From positions 1-64,000 of the IMG/VR virus record IMGVR_UViG_3300021961_000040: a stretch of 64,000 nucleotides of DNA. The stretch is one strand, 5' to 3'. The notes beneath the pieces were generated by a model. The model saw only the letters and a list, made by a program, of their open reading frames with translations. It was not told the DNA's origin and ran no database searches. Origin of the DNA: a virus. Numbering within the stretch: position 1 is the first letter of the stretch; each line of letters opens with the position of its first letter. Positions 25,845 through 34,946 of this stretch are shown piece by piece. Both the position numbers and the translations under genes were made by a program.

Positions 25845-26099
25845 TTGAAACATAAAGTTATTGAATCTTTACTGGCCATAGGAGGAAAAAAAGATAAAGA
25901 AAATTCTATTAACCTTCTAGCGTCTGGATTGGTTATTCAATGCAAAGATACCGGTCATAAATATACAGTAGACAGAGTCGATTTTGATAACAAAGGAAAG
26001 CCAAGCGTTATTTGCTATAGACACTATGGCCCAACAGAATCAGATGTTGTCTATATCAAACTACAAGAAAAAGATTTTCCAAAATATGAGGCAGCATAA
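25845..26099 (+). CDS. Unknown small protein
   Basis: 84 residues from a TTG start with a GGAG site. Strand-rich middle with K-D-T-G-H-K-Y-T-V-D-R-V and R-H-Y-G-P, possibly a small beta-barrel. Its stop shares bases with the next ATG. Function unknown. Confidence 0.55.
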   Translation: MKHKVIESLLAIGGKKDKENSINLLASGLVIQCKDTGHKYTVDRVDFDNKGKPSVICYRHYGPTESDVVYIKLQEKDFPKYEAA

Positions 26100-26800
26100 T
26101 GAGAATTGATGATTTTTTAACAGAAGAAGCTAAGAAGGTCATAAAAGATACACTAGATGTTGGCAAAAAGCCTCTTAGCGAGTCTTTTATGGCGCAACCT
26201 AAGCAATTTACCGTAAAAACAGATTTTCTATCTCCTGGAAACGTTCAAAACCATATTGATCTTTACGAAGGTTATGTAGAAAACTTTAACAAGACAAGCA
26301 TCCAGCTTGATTCTGCTGACCGATCGAACGTAAATTCTAATAACTCTCCCTACAGAGCTTATAAGATTGACGAGACTTTCAACATGAACGGTGCTTACCT
26401 TCATGAGCTATATTTTGCTAACATTGGAGATTCACAGTCAAGAATTACAATGGATTCTCTTTCGTATATGAGGCTTAATAGAGACTTCGGATCTTTTGAT
26501 GATTGGCAAAGAGACTTTATTGCCTGCGGAATGGCTTCTCGCTGCGGGTGGGTTGTAACCTATCTTAATATGTTTACTCAGTCCTATATGAATTGTGCAA
26601 TAGATCTTCACTCAGAGAATGTTCCTGTTGGAATGTACCCAGTTATTGTAATGGATGTGTGGCAACATGCTTACTATAGAGATTATTTAAAAGATGTCAA
26701 TTCTTATATGTCGGCAATGATGAAACAGCTTCGCTGGCCTGTAATAGAAAAAAGATTTGAAAAAGCTGATAAAATAATAAACATTGTAAGAGGTGTATAA
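26099..26800 (+). CDS. Fe/Mn superoxide dismutase-like protein
   Basis: 233 residues. The C-terminal part reads V-I-V-M-D-V-W-Q-H-A-Y-Y-R-D-Y, the signature of Fe/Mn-SODs with Gln in place of the usual Glu. Earlier, V-Q-N-H ... G-Y-V-E-N-F-N and L-H-E-L-Y-F-A-N align with the regions holding the first two metal ligands. All four ligands (His, His, Asp, His) therefore appear present. It may detoxify superoxide or be a repurposed structural fold. The N-terminus M-R-I-D-D-F-L-T-E-E-A has a possible L-T-E cleavage site. It is coupled to both neighbours. Confidence 0.7.
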   Translation: MRIDDFLTEEAKKVIKDTLDVGKKPLSESFMAQPKQFTVKTDFLSPGNVQNHIDLYEGYVENFNKTSIQLDSADRSNVNSNNSPYRAYKIDETFNMNGAYLHELYFANIGDSQSRITMDSLSYMRLNRDFGSFDDWQRDFIACGMASRCGWVVTYLNMFTQSYMNCAIDLHSENVPVGMYPVIVMDVWQHAYYRDYLKDVNSYMSAMMKQLRWPVIEKRFEKADKIINIVRGV

Positions 26801-27474
26801 TGGACAGAAAAATAATGTCAATACTTAAAGAAATGTCAATGATTGTTGAGCAAGCAAAAGAAGCAGGCGTAAACACTCCAGAAAGCCCACTTGCATTAAG
26901 AGCGCCTAAAGCAAAAGCCAGACCTGCTGCTGATTCTGTAGATGATCAAATAGATGCATTGATTTTAAGATATGAATCAGTTTCAATTAGAAAAGAAGCT
27001 TCGTTAAACGAGTCTTTAAAAAATATGAACTTAAGATTTCTTCTTGAACAAGAAGAAGAACCTCCTGCAGATGAAGCACCAGAAGAAGAAGCACCAGAAG
27101 AAGAAGCACCAGAAGAAGAAACACCAGAAGAAGAAGCACCTGATCCTTCTGGGAGCGATGACATGACCGTAACAGCTCCTGCAGATGAACAAAACATACC
27201 TGACTTAGATGTAGATAAATTTACAATGAGAGTCGTCAGACTAGTCAATAATTATAAAAATCTTCTCAACATAGAAGAATCAATTATTAACAGAGCAAAA
27301 ACATTTTTAGATGAAAATTACGGAGAAGTTTTTGTAGAAGAGTTTTTAAATAATCTTAGCTCAAAATATGGCTTAGATATGAATGAATTTACAGACATTC
27401 CAGAAGTTTCTGATGATAATTTTGCTGTAGGTGCATTTGCAGGAGGCACCGGAGGCCTGGGCGGCGGAGCATAA
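26800..27474 (+). CDS. Acidic repeat protein, possible scaffold or head protein
   Basis: 224 residues with helical ends and a central A-P-E-E-E repeat tract (about residues 93-112), then a Ser/Asp linker, a second helical domain and a Gly-rich tail (G-G-T-G-G-L-G-G-G-A). Such acidic, modular proteins occur among phage scaffold and internal proteins, but no family is recognised. Its start shares a base with the SOD-like stop. Confidence 0.55.
   Translation: MDRKIMSILKEMSMIVEQAKEAGVNTPESPLALRAPKAKARPAADSVDDQIDALILRYESVSIRKEASLNESLKNMNLRFLLEQEEEPPADEAPEEEAPEEEAPEEETPEEEAPDPSGSDDMTVTAPADEQNIPDLDVDKFTMRVVRLVNNYKNLLNIEESIINRAKTFLDENYGEVFVEEFLNNLSSKYGLDMNEFTDIPEVSDDNFAVGAFAGGTGGLGGGA
27076..27135 (+). 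repeat. Four 15-bp tandem repeats coding A-P-E-E-E
   Basis: GCACCAGAAGAAGAA occurs three times and once with one change. It lies in frame in the acidic repeat protein, where slippage would add or remove five residues at a time. Confidence 0.85.
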
Positions 27475-27477
27475 AAA

Positions 27478-27759
27478 TTGACACTAAGGTCAGAAAATTT
27501 CAATAAGAAGTCTGTTCATTTTAATATTTCAAAAGATGCACATGCAGCTTTTAGAATTGCATGCTTTCAAAGACAACTATCTATGCAAGAGGTTTTTGAA
27601 GATTTTGTTCAACATATATTGGCTGAAGATCCTAAAATTATAAGAATGTTAGATCAATTATCAGATGATAAGAAAAACAAGGTAGAAAAGAAATTTTCTA
27701 AACAAGATGTAGAGTCAATCTTTGATTTAATTGAAAATAATAATAGAATTAAAGATTGA
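27478..27759 (+). CDS. Small ribbon-helix-helix-like protein
   Basis: 93 residues from a TTG. After a basic start it reads V-H-F-N-I-S-K-D-A-H-A-A-F-R-I-A-C, then Q-L-S-M-Q-E-V-F-E. This strand-helix-helix pattern is typical of ribbon-helix-helix DNA-binding or partner proteins. A charged helical tail follows. A role in phage gene control is possible but unproven. Confidence 0.55.
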   Translation: MTLRSENFNKKSVHFNISKDAHAAFRIACFQRQLSMQEVFEDFVQHILAEDPKIIRMLDQLSDDKKNKVEKKFSKQDVESIFDLIENNNRIKD

Positions 27760-27775
27760 TAAAAAGGAGATCAAA

Positions 27776-28072
27776 ATGGAAGATGTTAAAGAAAAACTCG
27801 ATAAAGTTGTTGATACTGTCAAAGACAAAGTCGAAGAAGGTTTGACAGAAAAGGTTAAAAAGAGCCTTTATTTAGAAAGCAAAACAAAAGGTGCACTTGA
27901 CTCTGTTCAAGAAAAACTTGTGTCTAGAAAGCTTTTGGTGTTCTTAACTGCTACTGGACTTTTAATTGGCGCAGGTCTTGATCCAGATACGTGGGGTATG
28001 ATTGCTATGTTTTATATTGGTGGTCAATCTGCTATTGATACAATTCAAATTTGGCGTCATGGTAGACAATGA
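27776..28072 (+). CDS. Holin-like membrane protein
   Basis: 98 residues with a charged amphipathic N-terminal half and two hydrophobic segments in the C-terminal half (around L-L-V-F-L-T-A-T-G-L-L-I and G-M-I-A-M-F-Y-I-G-G), separated by a short polar turn and ending in a basic tail. This fits a two-span phage holin-like protein. It opens a run of three small membrane-associated genes with 4-bp overlaps. Role inferred from layout only. Confidence 0.5.
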   Translation: MEDVKEKLDKVVDTVKDKVEEGLTEKVKKSLYLESKTKGALDSVQEKLVSRKLLVFLTATGLLIGAGLDPDTWGMIAMFYIGGQSAIDTIQIWRHGRQ

Positions 28073-28413
28073 AGTATCTTAAAAAAGCTAAAAAAGCTAT
28101 AGTAGAATACTGGGAAATTTTTGTTGCAGCATTTATATTGCTTCTAGGTGTAATAATAGGAACATCTGGAGGTAGAGAAAAAGTATCTCAGAAAGATGCA
28201 GACGCTAGAAAAAAAGCAGCAAAGTCAATTCAAAAAGGCACTGATCGTGCTATTGAAGATTATCACGATGCAAGAGAAGAAAATGCAAGTGTAAAGCTTG
28301 AAAAAGAGCAAGAAGCAGATAAAAAAGAAAAGCAGAGAAAAGAAGATCTATTAAATAATTCTTCAAAACTAGATAAAGTATTAAAGGACAAATACGGCCT
28401 TGATGGAGAGTAG
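28069..28413 (+). CDS. Inner-membrane spanin-like protein
   Basis: 114 residues. A single N-terminal membrane span (I-F-V-A-A-F-I-L-L-L-G-V-I-I) is followed by a long charged coiled-coil-like tail. That topology fits an i-spanin, a protein that joins inner and outer membranes at lysis. It overlaps the holin-like gene by 4 bp. No sequence match is claimed. Confidence 0.45.
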   Translation: MKYLKKAKKAIVEYWEIFVAAFILLLGVIIGTSGGREKVSQKDADARKKAAKSIQKGTDRAIEDYHDAREENASVKLEKEQEADKKEKQRKEDLLNNSSKLDKVLKDKYGLDGE

Positions 28414-28415
28414 TT

Positions 28416-28820
28416 TTGAAAATTATTATTTTTTTAATGAGTGTGGCGCTAGCATCTGAGCCTGACTATGTTCGTGTAACAGAAGGAGATGACGCCCCAA
28501 TTAGTGGAATTCTGCTTACAGAAGAAGCGCTTGCAAAAATTATTGCTCAAAATGAAAGAGAAGTTGAGCAATGCAAAATTGATGCAGAATATGCTTTTGA
28601 AGAATATAAAGCTCAGCAAACTTTGCAATATGATCTTCTTGATGTAAGATACAGATCAGAAATACAAATGTATCAAGATATGATTGCAATAAGAGACGAT
28701 CAAATAAAAAAAGATAAGAAGCGCGATGTGTGGCAACGTTGGTCAACATACGGCGCTTTTATTTTAGGTGTAGGTACAACAGTTGGAATAACGTATGCAG
28801 TTAATCAAAACTTTAACTAA
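28416..28820 (+). CDS. Exported protein with C-terminal membrane segment
   Basis: 134 residues from a TTG. The start looks like a short signal peptide (M-K-I-I-I-F-L-M-S-V-A-L-A-S), then comes a charged helical region and a C-terminal hydrophobic stretch (Y-G-A-F-I-L-G-V-G-T-T-V-G-I). It could be the second protein of a lysis or envelope pair. Function not known. Confidence 0.5.
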   Translation: MKIIIFLMSVALASEPDYVRVTEGDDAPISGILLTEEALAKIIAQNEREVEQCKIDAEYAFEEYKAQQTLQYDLLDVRYRSEIQMYQDMIAIRDDQIKKDKKRDVWQRWSTYGAFILGVGTTVGITYAVNQNFN

Positions 28821-28867
28821 ATATTCGTTTTTATCATAATACTTACTAAAGAATTTGGAGATTTTAA

Positions 28868-31800
28868 ATGGAAGTTAAAGTTAAAAAAGAAGTTCTTTTT
28901 AATTTGCTAAAAAAAGCACTAAATGAAAATAGAACTTTTGATAATCCTAGCGGTAATTTTATTCACTCTTTTGATAGACAAGAAGCACCAATTCAACCCT
29001 CAGCACACATGGCAACACAACTTTCTGTTGAAGAGCCTCCTGTAGCTGATGAAAATTATGTGCCTGCTTCAATTGGTGAGCTTCGATCTGCTGCATCAAG
29101 AATTGCTGAAGAAGTTCCTCCTGGTCAGATTGAGTATTACTATCGTGCTCTGCACAAGCTTCTTGACTCTGCAATTGATAAAAGTCAAGAAGGTATGCTC
29201 GCCGAATCAGGCAGAGCTTTCTCTATGCGCGGAATGTTTGATGATTCTGATTATGATGGTCGCTATGATGATGCCGACGATAGTGAGTACGACGAGTACT
29301 CACTAGAAGACTTTGAAGAAAGAGATCAATCGATAGAGGATGATCAAAACTTTAAAGACGCAGTTGAAGTCTTAAAAAACATGTCAGGAAGAGATCGCGA
29401 CGAGGCGCTAGCTTTTTATGCACAATCTTTAGAAATGGAATTACCAGGCATGAGTGCTTCTACTATTGAAGTAGCACTTAAAAATGAGCTTGAAGGGAAA
29501 AAGCCTGGTCTTGAAGCCAGACCGATTGCTACCGGTGGCGTCAGGTCGACTCCGACTGCTTTGCCTTCACCTAAACCAAAGCCTACTTTAAACACTTCCG
29601 AAGAAGACAAGATTGAACTAGGCGATCCTGATTTTGAAATGGGAATGGAAATAGGACTTTTAGAAGAAGATATTACACCTGAAGGTGTTTTTGAGCTCAA
29701 TCAAGCTTTTGCTGCAATTGCAAAAGATCCTGGTCGAAAAGAAAAATTCCTTTCAGGATTTAGACTGGGTTCAACAATTGGTAATATCAAATTAGACTCA
29801 GAAGAACAAAAACCTGTTGCGGCGAGCGCGACTGACGATCGAAGAGAAAAATACTGGAAAGGTAATCTCTTGTCAAAAGGACAAGATCCTGTTGCGGCAT
29901 TTGCTCAAGTTACCTTTGACAGTGCCAGAGATGTATCCAGGCTTATTGGTACAGACGTAGGAAAAAATAACTTTTTAGGTGCCGGTTCGTCCGAAAGCAC
30001 GTTCTCAAACGAGCAGCAAGCATGGAGTGGTGTACTTTCTAATAATGTTAACTTTAATGAAGAAGTTCTTTCAAAAGCTGCAAAGAATAGAAAAGAAGAA
30101 AAATGGAAAAAGACAACTGAAGCTTTTATAGAGCGATTTTTAGAAGGCCCCGGTGGCGTTCTTCAACCACACGTCAGCAAATATAAAAGAACATTGCAGG
30201 GCGCTGCACTTTGGTTTAGTAAGAACTTTGCAGATTTTGACGGAGATCCTGAATCGGCAGTTAAAAAAATTGCTGCCTACATTGTTGCCAATACAGTTGG
30301 TAAAATTAGTGCCTCCGGGCACGGAAGCGATATTGAAAGAGACTTAGAAAATATTTCTCCGGGCGAGCTTTTAAATATAACAAATTTTGAAATCAAATCT
30401 GAAAGCCCAAATGCAATACCAGAAACAGCACATAAAAGAACAATTGATACTCTTCGAAAACTAGACGATACACTTGGAATTCCTACGCAAAATAAAATAC
30501 TCATATCAAAAGGAATAGACTTAGATCAAGATATTGAGTACTTTGGAGAATCAATAAGTCTAGAAGAAGCGTTTAGAAGAGAATTTATATTTCAGCTTTT
30601 TAGACAAGCAAAACTAATTGCTCCTCTGTACAGCAATATGGCTTCAGATCCTGCTAGTGCTAGAAGAGAAATTATGAAAATCTTTAACGAAAACGTAAAA
30701 GATTCTACTGATATCGAATATTCAGTTTCGGGTTCTAATAAAGACGCAGTTGTTAAAAAGCAAGACCTGAATTTCTCTGCTGACATGTACATCGATCTTT
30801 TAAAAGAAGCAGGTAAAAAAGAAGATGATACTGAAGAAATGTCAGAAGAAGTAATAGATGACATCATGGGTAAGCTTGAAGATCCATCAATTTCAGAAGA
30901 TCAGAAAAAGCTTATGATGACAGATGCGATCGCAACCAGAATTATGCAAACTATAGACAATTCTCAGGCCTCTTTTAGAGACTATGATTATCGAGTTTTA
31001 TCTAAAAAGCAAAAGATGGCTTTTGATGCTATTAGAAAAGAAGATGTAGATCCGGACACTTTGACTTATTTGACGATATTTAATGATACAATTTCTGAAA
31101 TTGCTCCCCAGGCTGTTCAGTCAATAAAAGAAATTGAGAAAGGACTTACACCGGAAGAAGTTGCTCAAATTTCTAAAATGGTGCCAGCGCTTGATGATCA
31201 AGAAGTAAAATCTATTGCAATGGATGTAATTAAAGCTGCAGCTAGTGATTCAGTAGGTATTGCTGCTATTGAAAGAATGGTATATGGAAAAGATGAAGTA
31301 GTTGAACTAGCAGGAGAAACAGACGCTGTCGAAAGACCTGCAACAAGAGGTGGAGAGATTTTTATGCAAAATATTGCTGAACAAGATCTTGACTTTTTGT
31401 TAGATACCGGTGCTGCTGCGCCAAGCATCGTTAGAAACATTGTAGGTAGTTTAATGGGCAAGACTCTCCGCGGCGGCGGGCTTTCTAAAATACCTGATAT
31501 TGACTTTAATAGAGTTAATCAGTCAATTGCAACTAACGCTGTTAGAAATGCTGTTCAAGTAGAAAAAGAAATGCTTAGGTTATTTAAATCAGAATTTGGA
31601 AGCGTTGATATGAGTGAAGCTCAAAACTCTTCTTTTGAAACTGCAGCTGAGCTAGGAATCAAAGAGACAAAAGCAAATTTCTTAGAAAAGAATATGAAAG
31701 ACTTACAAATAAAGACGATTTATCCTTTTGTCGCCCGGGTTAAAACAATGCCTGATTTTGAAAAAATGAATCCTGCAGCTAAAAACTTTGTATGCTGGTG

Positions 31801-32131
31801 TACAGCTATTGCTGATGCTAATCATGATGGTGCAGCAACAATGGAAGAAAAAAAGAAAACTGCAAAGAAAATATTTGACAAACTTTTATCAATAGGCGAC
31901 CGCATGCTAGGAAAAGCTAGCGAGGATACTAAAAAGTTTACAGAAGAGATTGACGACAACTTAGCAGAAATAATGAGCAAAGTTAAGACTGATTTAGAGG
32001 CCATGGAAGAATTTACCAGCAAAGCTGTAAGATCATTATCTAAAAATAAAGATCAAATGAGAAATGCAATAATTCAAGCAGTTGGAATGCACATACAAGA
32101 TATTAATATGTTACCGGTAAAAGAAGAATGA
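28868..32131 (+). CDS. Very large unknown protein (1,087 aa), probable virion protein
   Basis: This is the largest gene in the window. It is hydrophilic and mostly helical, with acidic low-complexity near residues 120-160. The first 21 residues (V-K-K-E-V-L-F-N-L-L-K-K-A-L-N-E-N) are a looser form of the tag, with L-N-E|N. A Gly-rich loop (G-K-T-L-R-G-G-G-L-S) occurs near residue 865 but no Walker B is clear. It overlaps the next gene by an ATGA junction. I infer an internal or injected virion protein because of its size, tag and neighbours; no enzyme domain was recognised. Confidence 0.6.
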   Translation: MEVKVKKEVLFNLLKKALNENRTFDNPSGNFIHSFDRQEAPIQPSAHMATQLSVEEPPVADENYVPASIGELRSAASRIAEEVPPGQIEYYYRALHKLLDSAIDKSQEGMLAESGRAFSMRGMFDDSDYDGRYDDADDSEYDEYSLEDFEERDQSIEDDQNFKDAVEVLKNMSGRDRDEALAFYAQSLEMELPGMSASTIEVALKNELEGKKPGLEARPIATGGVRSTPTALPSPKPKPTLNTSEEDKIELGDPDFEMGMEIGLLEEDITPEGVFELNQAFAAIAKDPGRKEKFLSGFRLGSTIGNIKLDSEEQKPVAASATDDRREKYWKGNLLSKGQDPVAAFAQVTFDSARDVSRLIGTDVGKNNFLGAGSSESTFSNEQQAWSGVLSNNVNFNEEVLSKAAKNRKEEKWKKTTEAFIERFLEGPGGVLQPHVSKYKRTLQGAALWFSKNFADFDGDPESAVKKIAAYIVANTVGKISASGHGSDIERDLENISPGELLNITNFEIKSESPNAIPETAHKRTIDTLRKLDDTLGIPTQNKILISKGIDLDQDIEYFGESISLEEAFRREFIFQLFRQAKLIAPLYSNMASDPASARREIMKIFNENVKDSTDIEYSVSGSNKDAVVKKQDLNFSADMYIDLLKEAGKKEDDTEEMSEEVIDDIMGKLEDPSISEDQKKLMMTDAIATRIMQTIDNSQASFRDYDYRVLSKKQKMAFDAIRKEDVDPDTLTYLTIFNDTISEIAPQAVQSIKEIEKGLTPEEVAQISKMVPALDDQEVKSIAMDVIKAAASDSVGIAAIERMVYGKDEVVELAGETDAVERPATRGGEIFMQNIAEQDLDFLLDTGAAAPSIVRNIVGSLMGKTLRGGGLSKIPDIDFNRVNQSIATNAVRNAVQVEKEMLRLFKSEFGSVDMSEAQNSSFETAAELGIKETKANFLEKNMKDLQIKTIYPFVARVKTMPDFEKMNPAAKNFVCWCTAIADANHDGAATMEEKKKTAKKIFDKLLSIGDRMLGKASEDTKKFTEEIDDNLAEIMSKVKTDLEAMEEFTSKAVRSLSKNKDQMRNAIIQAVGMHIQDINMLPVKEE

Positions 32132-32541
32132 AAAGTCTTTACGATATCATAAATAGCAAAAGTAAACTTGTCAAAGAAAATTTTGATTTTTCTTCAGATA
32201 TGAATCGACTTTTTTCTGCCGATTTTCAAGGAATTAGAGACATTCCTGAACTACCCATTGAAGCTTTGACAACAGAATGGGAAGAAGTATCAGACTTTTA
32301 CAAGACATCACTTGTTAGAACATTTACTTTTAATCGAGACAAGCATCTTCGCTTTTTTGTTAACGAAATTTTAAAAACATCAGAAGAAATGATGCACCAT
32401 CCAAGACTAAGCATTGAAAAAATGAAAGTACAGGTTGAACTTTATACATATGACATCAACGAAGTCTCTGAGCAAGACTTAAAGATGGCAAAATTTATTG
32501 ACGAAATCTTTGATGACATAAAGTTTATTCAGGAGTTTTAG
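32128..32541 (+). CDS. Pterin-4a-carbinolamine dehydratase-like protein
   Basis: 137 residues. From residue 50 the pattern W-E-E-V ... L-V-R-T-F-T-F-N is followed by M-M-H-H-P-R-L-S, then V-E-L-Y-T-Y-D and S-E-Q-D-L-K-M-A. That is the PCD/DCoH layout, with the H-H-P catalytic pair kept and the later T-H-D His replaced by Tyr. PCDs recycle pterin cofactors; in a phage the role could be folate-related or non-enzymatic. A 45-residue N-terminal extension begins K-S-L-Y-D-I-I. It overlaps the upstream gene by 4 bp. Confidence 0.65.
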   Translation: MKSLYDIINSKSKLVKENFDFSSDMNRLFSADFQGIRDIPELPIEALTTEWEEVSDFYKTSLVRTFTFNRDKHLRFFVNEILKTSEEMMHHPRLSIEKMKVQVELYTYDINEVSEQDLKMAKFIDEIFDDIKFIQEF

Positions 32542-32909
32542 TGTCGTTTTTTGTAAGTGATGCGCTTAAAGAAAGAGTAACTGAGAAAACTCTTTTAAAA
32601 GATGACAGTGCTTATATCGAAGTTGAAGATGAAAATACAAATTTAGTTGTAGCAATTCAAACTCTAGACAAATCTTTTCATCAATTTGAATTTATAAGTT
32701 TAAAAAAACAAAAATCAAATACAATCTTAAGTATAGAAATACCTTTGACTTATAAATACGTGCATCAAATTATTGGATCAGAAGTCAGAATTAACTTAAA
32801 AAATAATTTAAATAGTATTTTCAATGTGCACATAACTATTGACAACTTCGAGTTGATCAAACAAAACGAAAGAAGTTGCTATTTGTTAAAGATAGTTATT
32901 GATGAATAG
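32541..32909 (+). CDS. Unknown protein
   Basis: 122 residues from a GTG sharing a base with the previous stop. Alternating strand pattern (Y-I-E-V-E-D ... L-V-V-A-I-Q-T-L) suggests a beta-sandwich. No family recognised. Confidence 0.55.
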   Translation: MSFFVSDALKERVTEKTLLKDDSAYIEVEDENTNLVVAIQTLDKSFHQFEFISLKKQKSNTILSIEIPLTYKYVHQIIGSEVRINLKNNLNSIFNVHITIDNFELIKQNERSCYLLKIVIDE

Positions 32910-32926
32910 ATTGTTGAGGAATTAAA

Positions 32927-33607
32927 ATGATTAAAGCAAAAAACGAACAAGACCTTTTAAACATTCTTCGTGTAATTTCTAGCGAAGCTGTAGGTCTTTC
33001 TAGAAAAATAAACGAAAATGCTGATCCAACAGCTAAAAAATTTAAACTACAGTATAAAAAAGATGAAAGTATGTACGGTAGTTTATCTGAACAAGAAGAT
33101 GAAGAGTCTGCAGAAGAACCAGCAGAACAACCCGGAGAAGCGCCAGAAGAACCAGAATCTTCGTCAGATTCTGGAGCTGTAGGTGCTTCTTTTGATTCTG
33201 TCGTCCAGGCTGTAAATAATTTACGTGCAGGTAAGTCTTTGAGAGATTCTTCTATCAAGCAGCAAGCACAAGTATACTATGACAAATTATCTGAAGATGA
33301 GAGAACTACGCTTCTTGTATTTTTAGATGCTCTTTCTAATATTATTGCAGGGCAGGTTGACGGTAAAGACGCACAAGATCCGAGCGACCCTCCTTCGTCT
33401 ATTAAAATAACATCAGGAGAAGAAAGTGTAGAAACTTCTCAGGATTCTCAGCCTAGCGAAGAAGATGAAGAGACCAAGGAAGACACTACTGAAGATTCTC
33501 CTGAAGAAACATCCGAAGAAGATACTACGCCTCCGATTAAGGTCAATGAATCACAAGACATTTTGAACTTAAGAAGAAAAGTTAGAAGAGTAATGTTGCG
33601 AGGTTAA
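32927..33607 (+). CDS. Acidic unknown protein
   Basis: 226 residues. A helical N-terminus (I-K-A-K-N-E-Q-D-L-L-N-I-L-R-V-I-S-S-E-A) is followed by two Glu/Ser/Pro-rich tracts that flank a helical domain near residues 85-145. The end is basic (L-R-R-K-V-R-R-V-M-L-R). The plan is like that of the acidic protein at 26800 and they may share a role as internal or scaffold proteins. The stop is one base before the next ATG. Confidence 0.55.
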   Translation: MIKAKNEQDLLNILRVISSEAVGLSRKINENADPTAKKFKLQYKKDESMYGSLSEQEDEESAEEPAEQPGEAPEEPESSSDSGAVGASFDSVVQAVNNLRAGKSLRDSSIKQQAQVYYDKLSEDERTTLLVFLDALSNIIAGQVDGKDAQDPSDPPSSIKITSGEESVETSQDSQPSEEDEETKEDTTEDSPEETSEEDTTPPIKVNESQDILNLRRKVRRVMLRG

Positions 33608-33608
33608 A

Positions 33609-34499
33609 ATGTCTGTTGTCATTTCAGAAAAAACAATTAGAAAAATTATTCAAAAAAAAATTTTAAAAGAAGGACTTTTTAAAGACACAAGATCGTATTC
33701 AGAGGGAAGTACAGAACTCTTTAAGTGTGATTTATCAAATCTTAAAAACACTAAGGCGATGAGAACACTTGTTAAATATATTTTAGTCAAGCCAGAGTTC
33801 ACAGAAGTAAAAGATGGAAAAAGTACAACTTTTACAAGATCAATGCTTTTTAGTATGAGAGACAATCCTCTCACTTCTGAAGAAGAAGCAAAATATGACG
33901 ACCTTGTCGATAGATGGATACAAACATCTGGTAGTAAAACTGTAGAAGCATTAATTGACAGTCTAGAGTTTTTAATTACACATACTTTTGGTTATAATGC
34001 CGAGTTACTCTGTAAATTAGTCAATGAAATTCTTCTTCCCGGATCTTCAACAAGTACTGTAGCAAATCAAGATGAAGATAAAAATAAAGAAAAGATTAAA
34101 AAAGCATTTAAGCTTTCAGGTAACAATCTTGTGTTATTAAAGGATTTAAGTATGTTGCTTACGCCCGATCTTAAATCATATCACATGGTAATGTTCCCTA
34201 GAACTTTTATAACCATATCAGAAAATAAAGATCCTGTCGCTGATTTTTCTTTGGAGTACAGGCGAATTTTACAAATTTTAGAAGAAAGTAATTTTACACC
34301 TGAAAGATTTATAGAGAGATTAAAAAGAGGAGTTTACTTAAACATACCAGGAAAAAGTGAAATAATTCAGCCTTTCCAAGATCTTTTAAGAAAAATAGAA
34401 AATACAGAGTCTAATGGTGCACTAATTAAATTATTTATTAAAGAATCTGCTGAAGAAGGACTAGTTTTTCTACGAAACACGCATAATTTGTCTTACTAA
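33609..34499 (+). CDS. Tagged unknown protein
   Basis: 296 residues beginning V-I-S-E-K-T-I-R-K-I-I-Q-K-K-I-L-K-E-G, a clear member of the tag family with L-K-E|G as a possible cleavage site. The rest is helical and charged with no recognised domain. It follows the acidic protein after one base, so the group 32128-34499 is one operon. Confidence 0.6.
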   Translation: MSVVISEKTIRKIIQKKILKEGLFKDTRSYSEGSTELFKCDLSNLKNTKAMRTLVKYILVKPEFTEVKDGKSTTFTRSMLFSMRDNPLTSEEEAKYDDLVDRWIQTSGSKTVEALIDSLEFLITHTFGYNAELLCKLVNEILLPGSSTSTVANQDEDKNKEKIKKAFKLSGNNLVLLKDLSMLLTPDLKSYHMVMFPRTFITISENKDPVADFSLEYRRILQILEESNFTPERFIERLKRGVYLNIPGKSEIIQPFQDLLRKIENTESNGALIKLFIKESAEEGLVFLRNTHNLSY

Positions 34500-34553
34500 A
34501 ATATTTTAATTATTTTCAAAATATATTAATATCTTTTCTAAGAGGAGAAAATA

Positions 34554-34913
34554 ATGAATTCTAATTGGTATCCAGAAATTATGTATGAAGAAAGCGAAGA
34601 TGGAGTGAGTTCCAAAATTCCTTTTGTTCTTGTTCCCGAAGATCAAAAAATGCCTGAAGTTATTTTTATATTTGAAAGTAGAGAATCAGGGGAATACGAG
34701 CCTGGTTTAGATGGAAACCCGGTCCCTATCTTAGAAATGGACTTGCATCAATATGCTGACATGAAAATTCTAAAAGAAGGGTTGACAGCAGACCTATACG
34801 ATCAAGTTAGAGTATGTCTGGGACTTAAACCTTTAAATGAAGCAGTAGATGCAGGCAGAAAGATTTCTAGTAACATTAAAAAAAATATTGAAGAAAAAAC
34901 GTCCACGAGATGA
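34554..34913 (+). CDS. Unknown protein
   Basis: 119 residues, acidic, with an AGAGGAG site. The pattern W-Y-P-E-I-M-Y-E-E near the start and P-V-P-I-L-E-M-D-L later recurs in marine phage proteins as I recall them. No function known. Confidence 0.55.
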   Translation: MNSNWYPEIMYEESEDGVSSKIPFVLVPEDQKMPEVIFIFESRESGEYEPGLDGNPVPILEMDLHQYADMKILKEGLTADLYDQVRVCLGLKPLNEAVDAGRKISSNIKKNIEEKTSTR

Positions 34914-34946
34914 TAATTAAATTATAGCTCTTTGTGGAGAAGTATT

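Noticed and set aside
26946-27248. Minus-strand Ser/Gly repeat ORF
   Set aside because: Antisense reading of the A-P-E-E-E repeat gene with no ribosome site.
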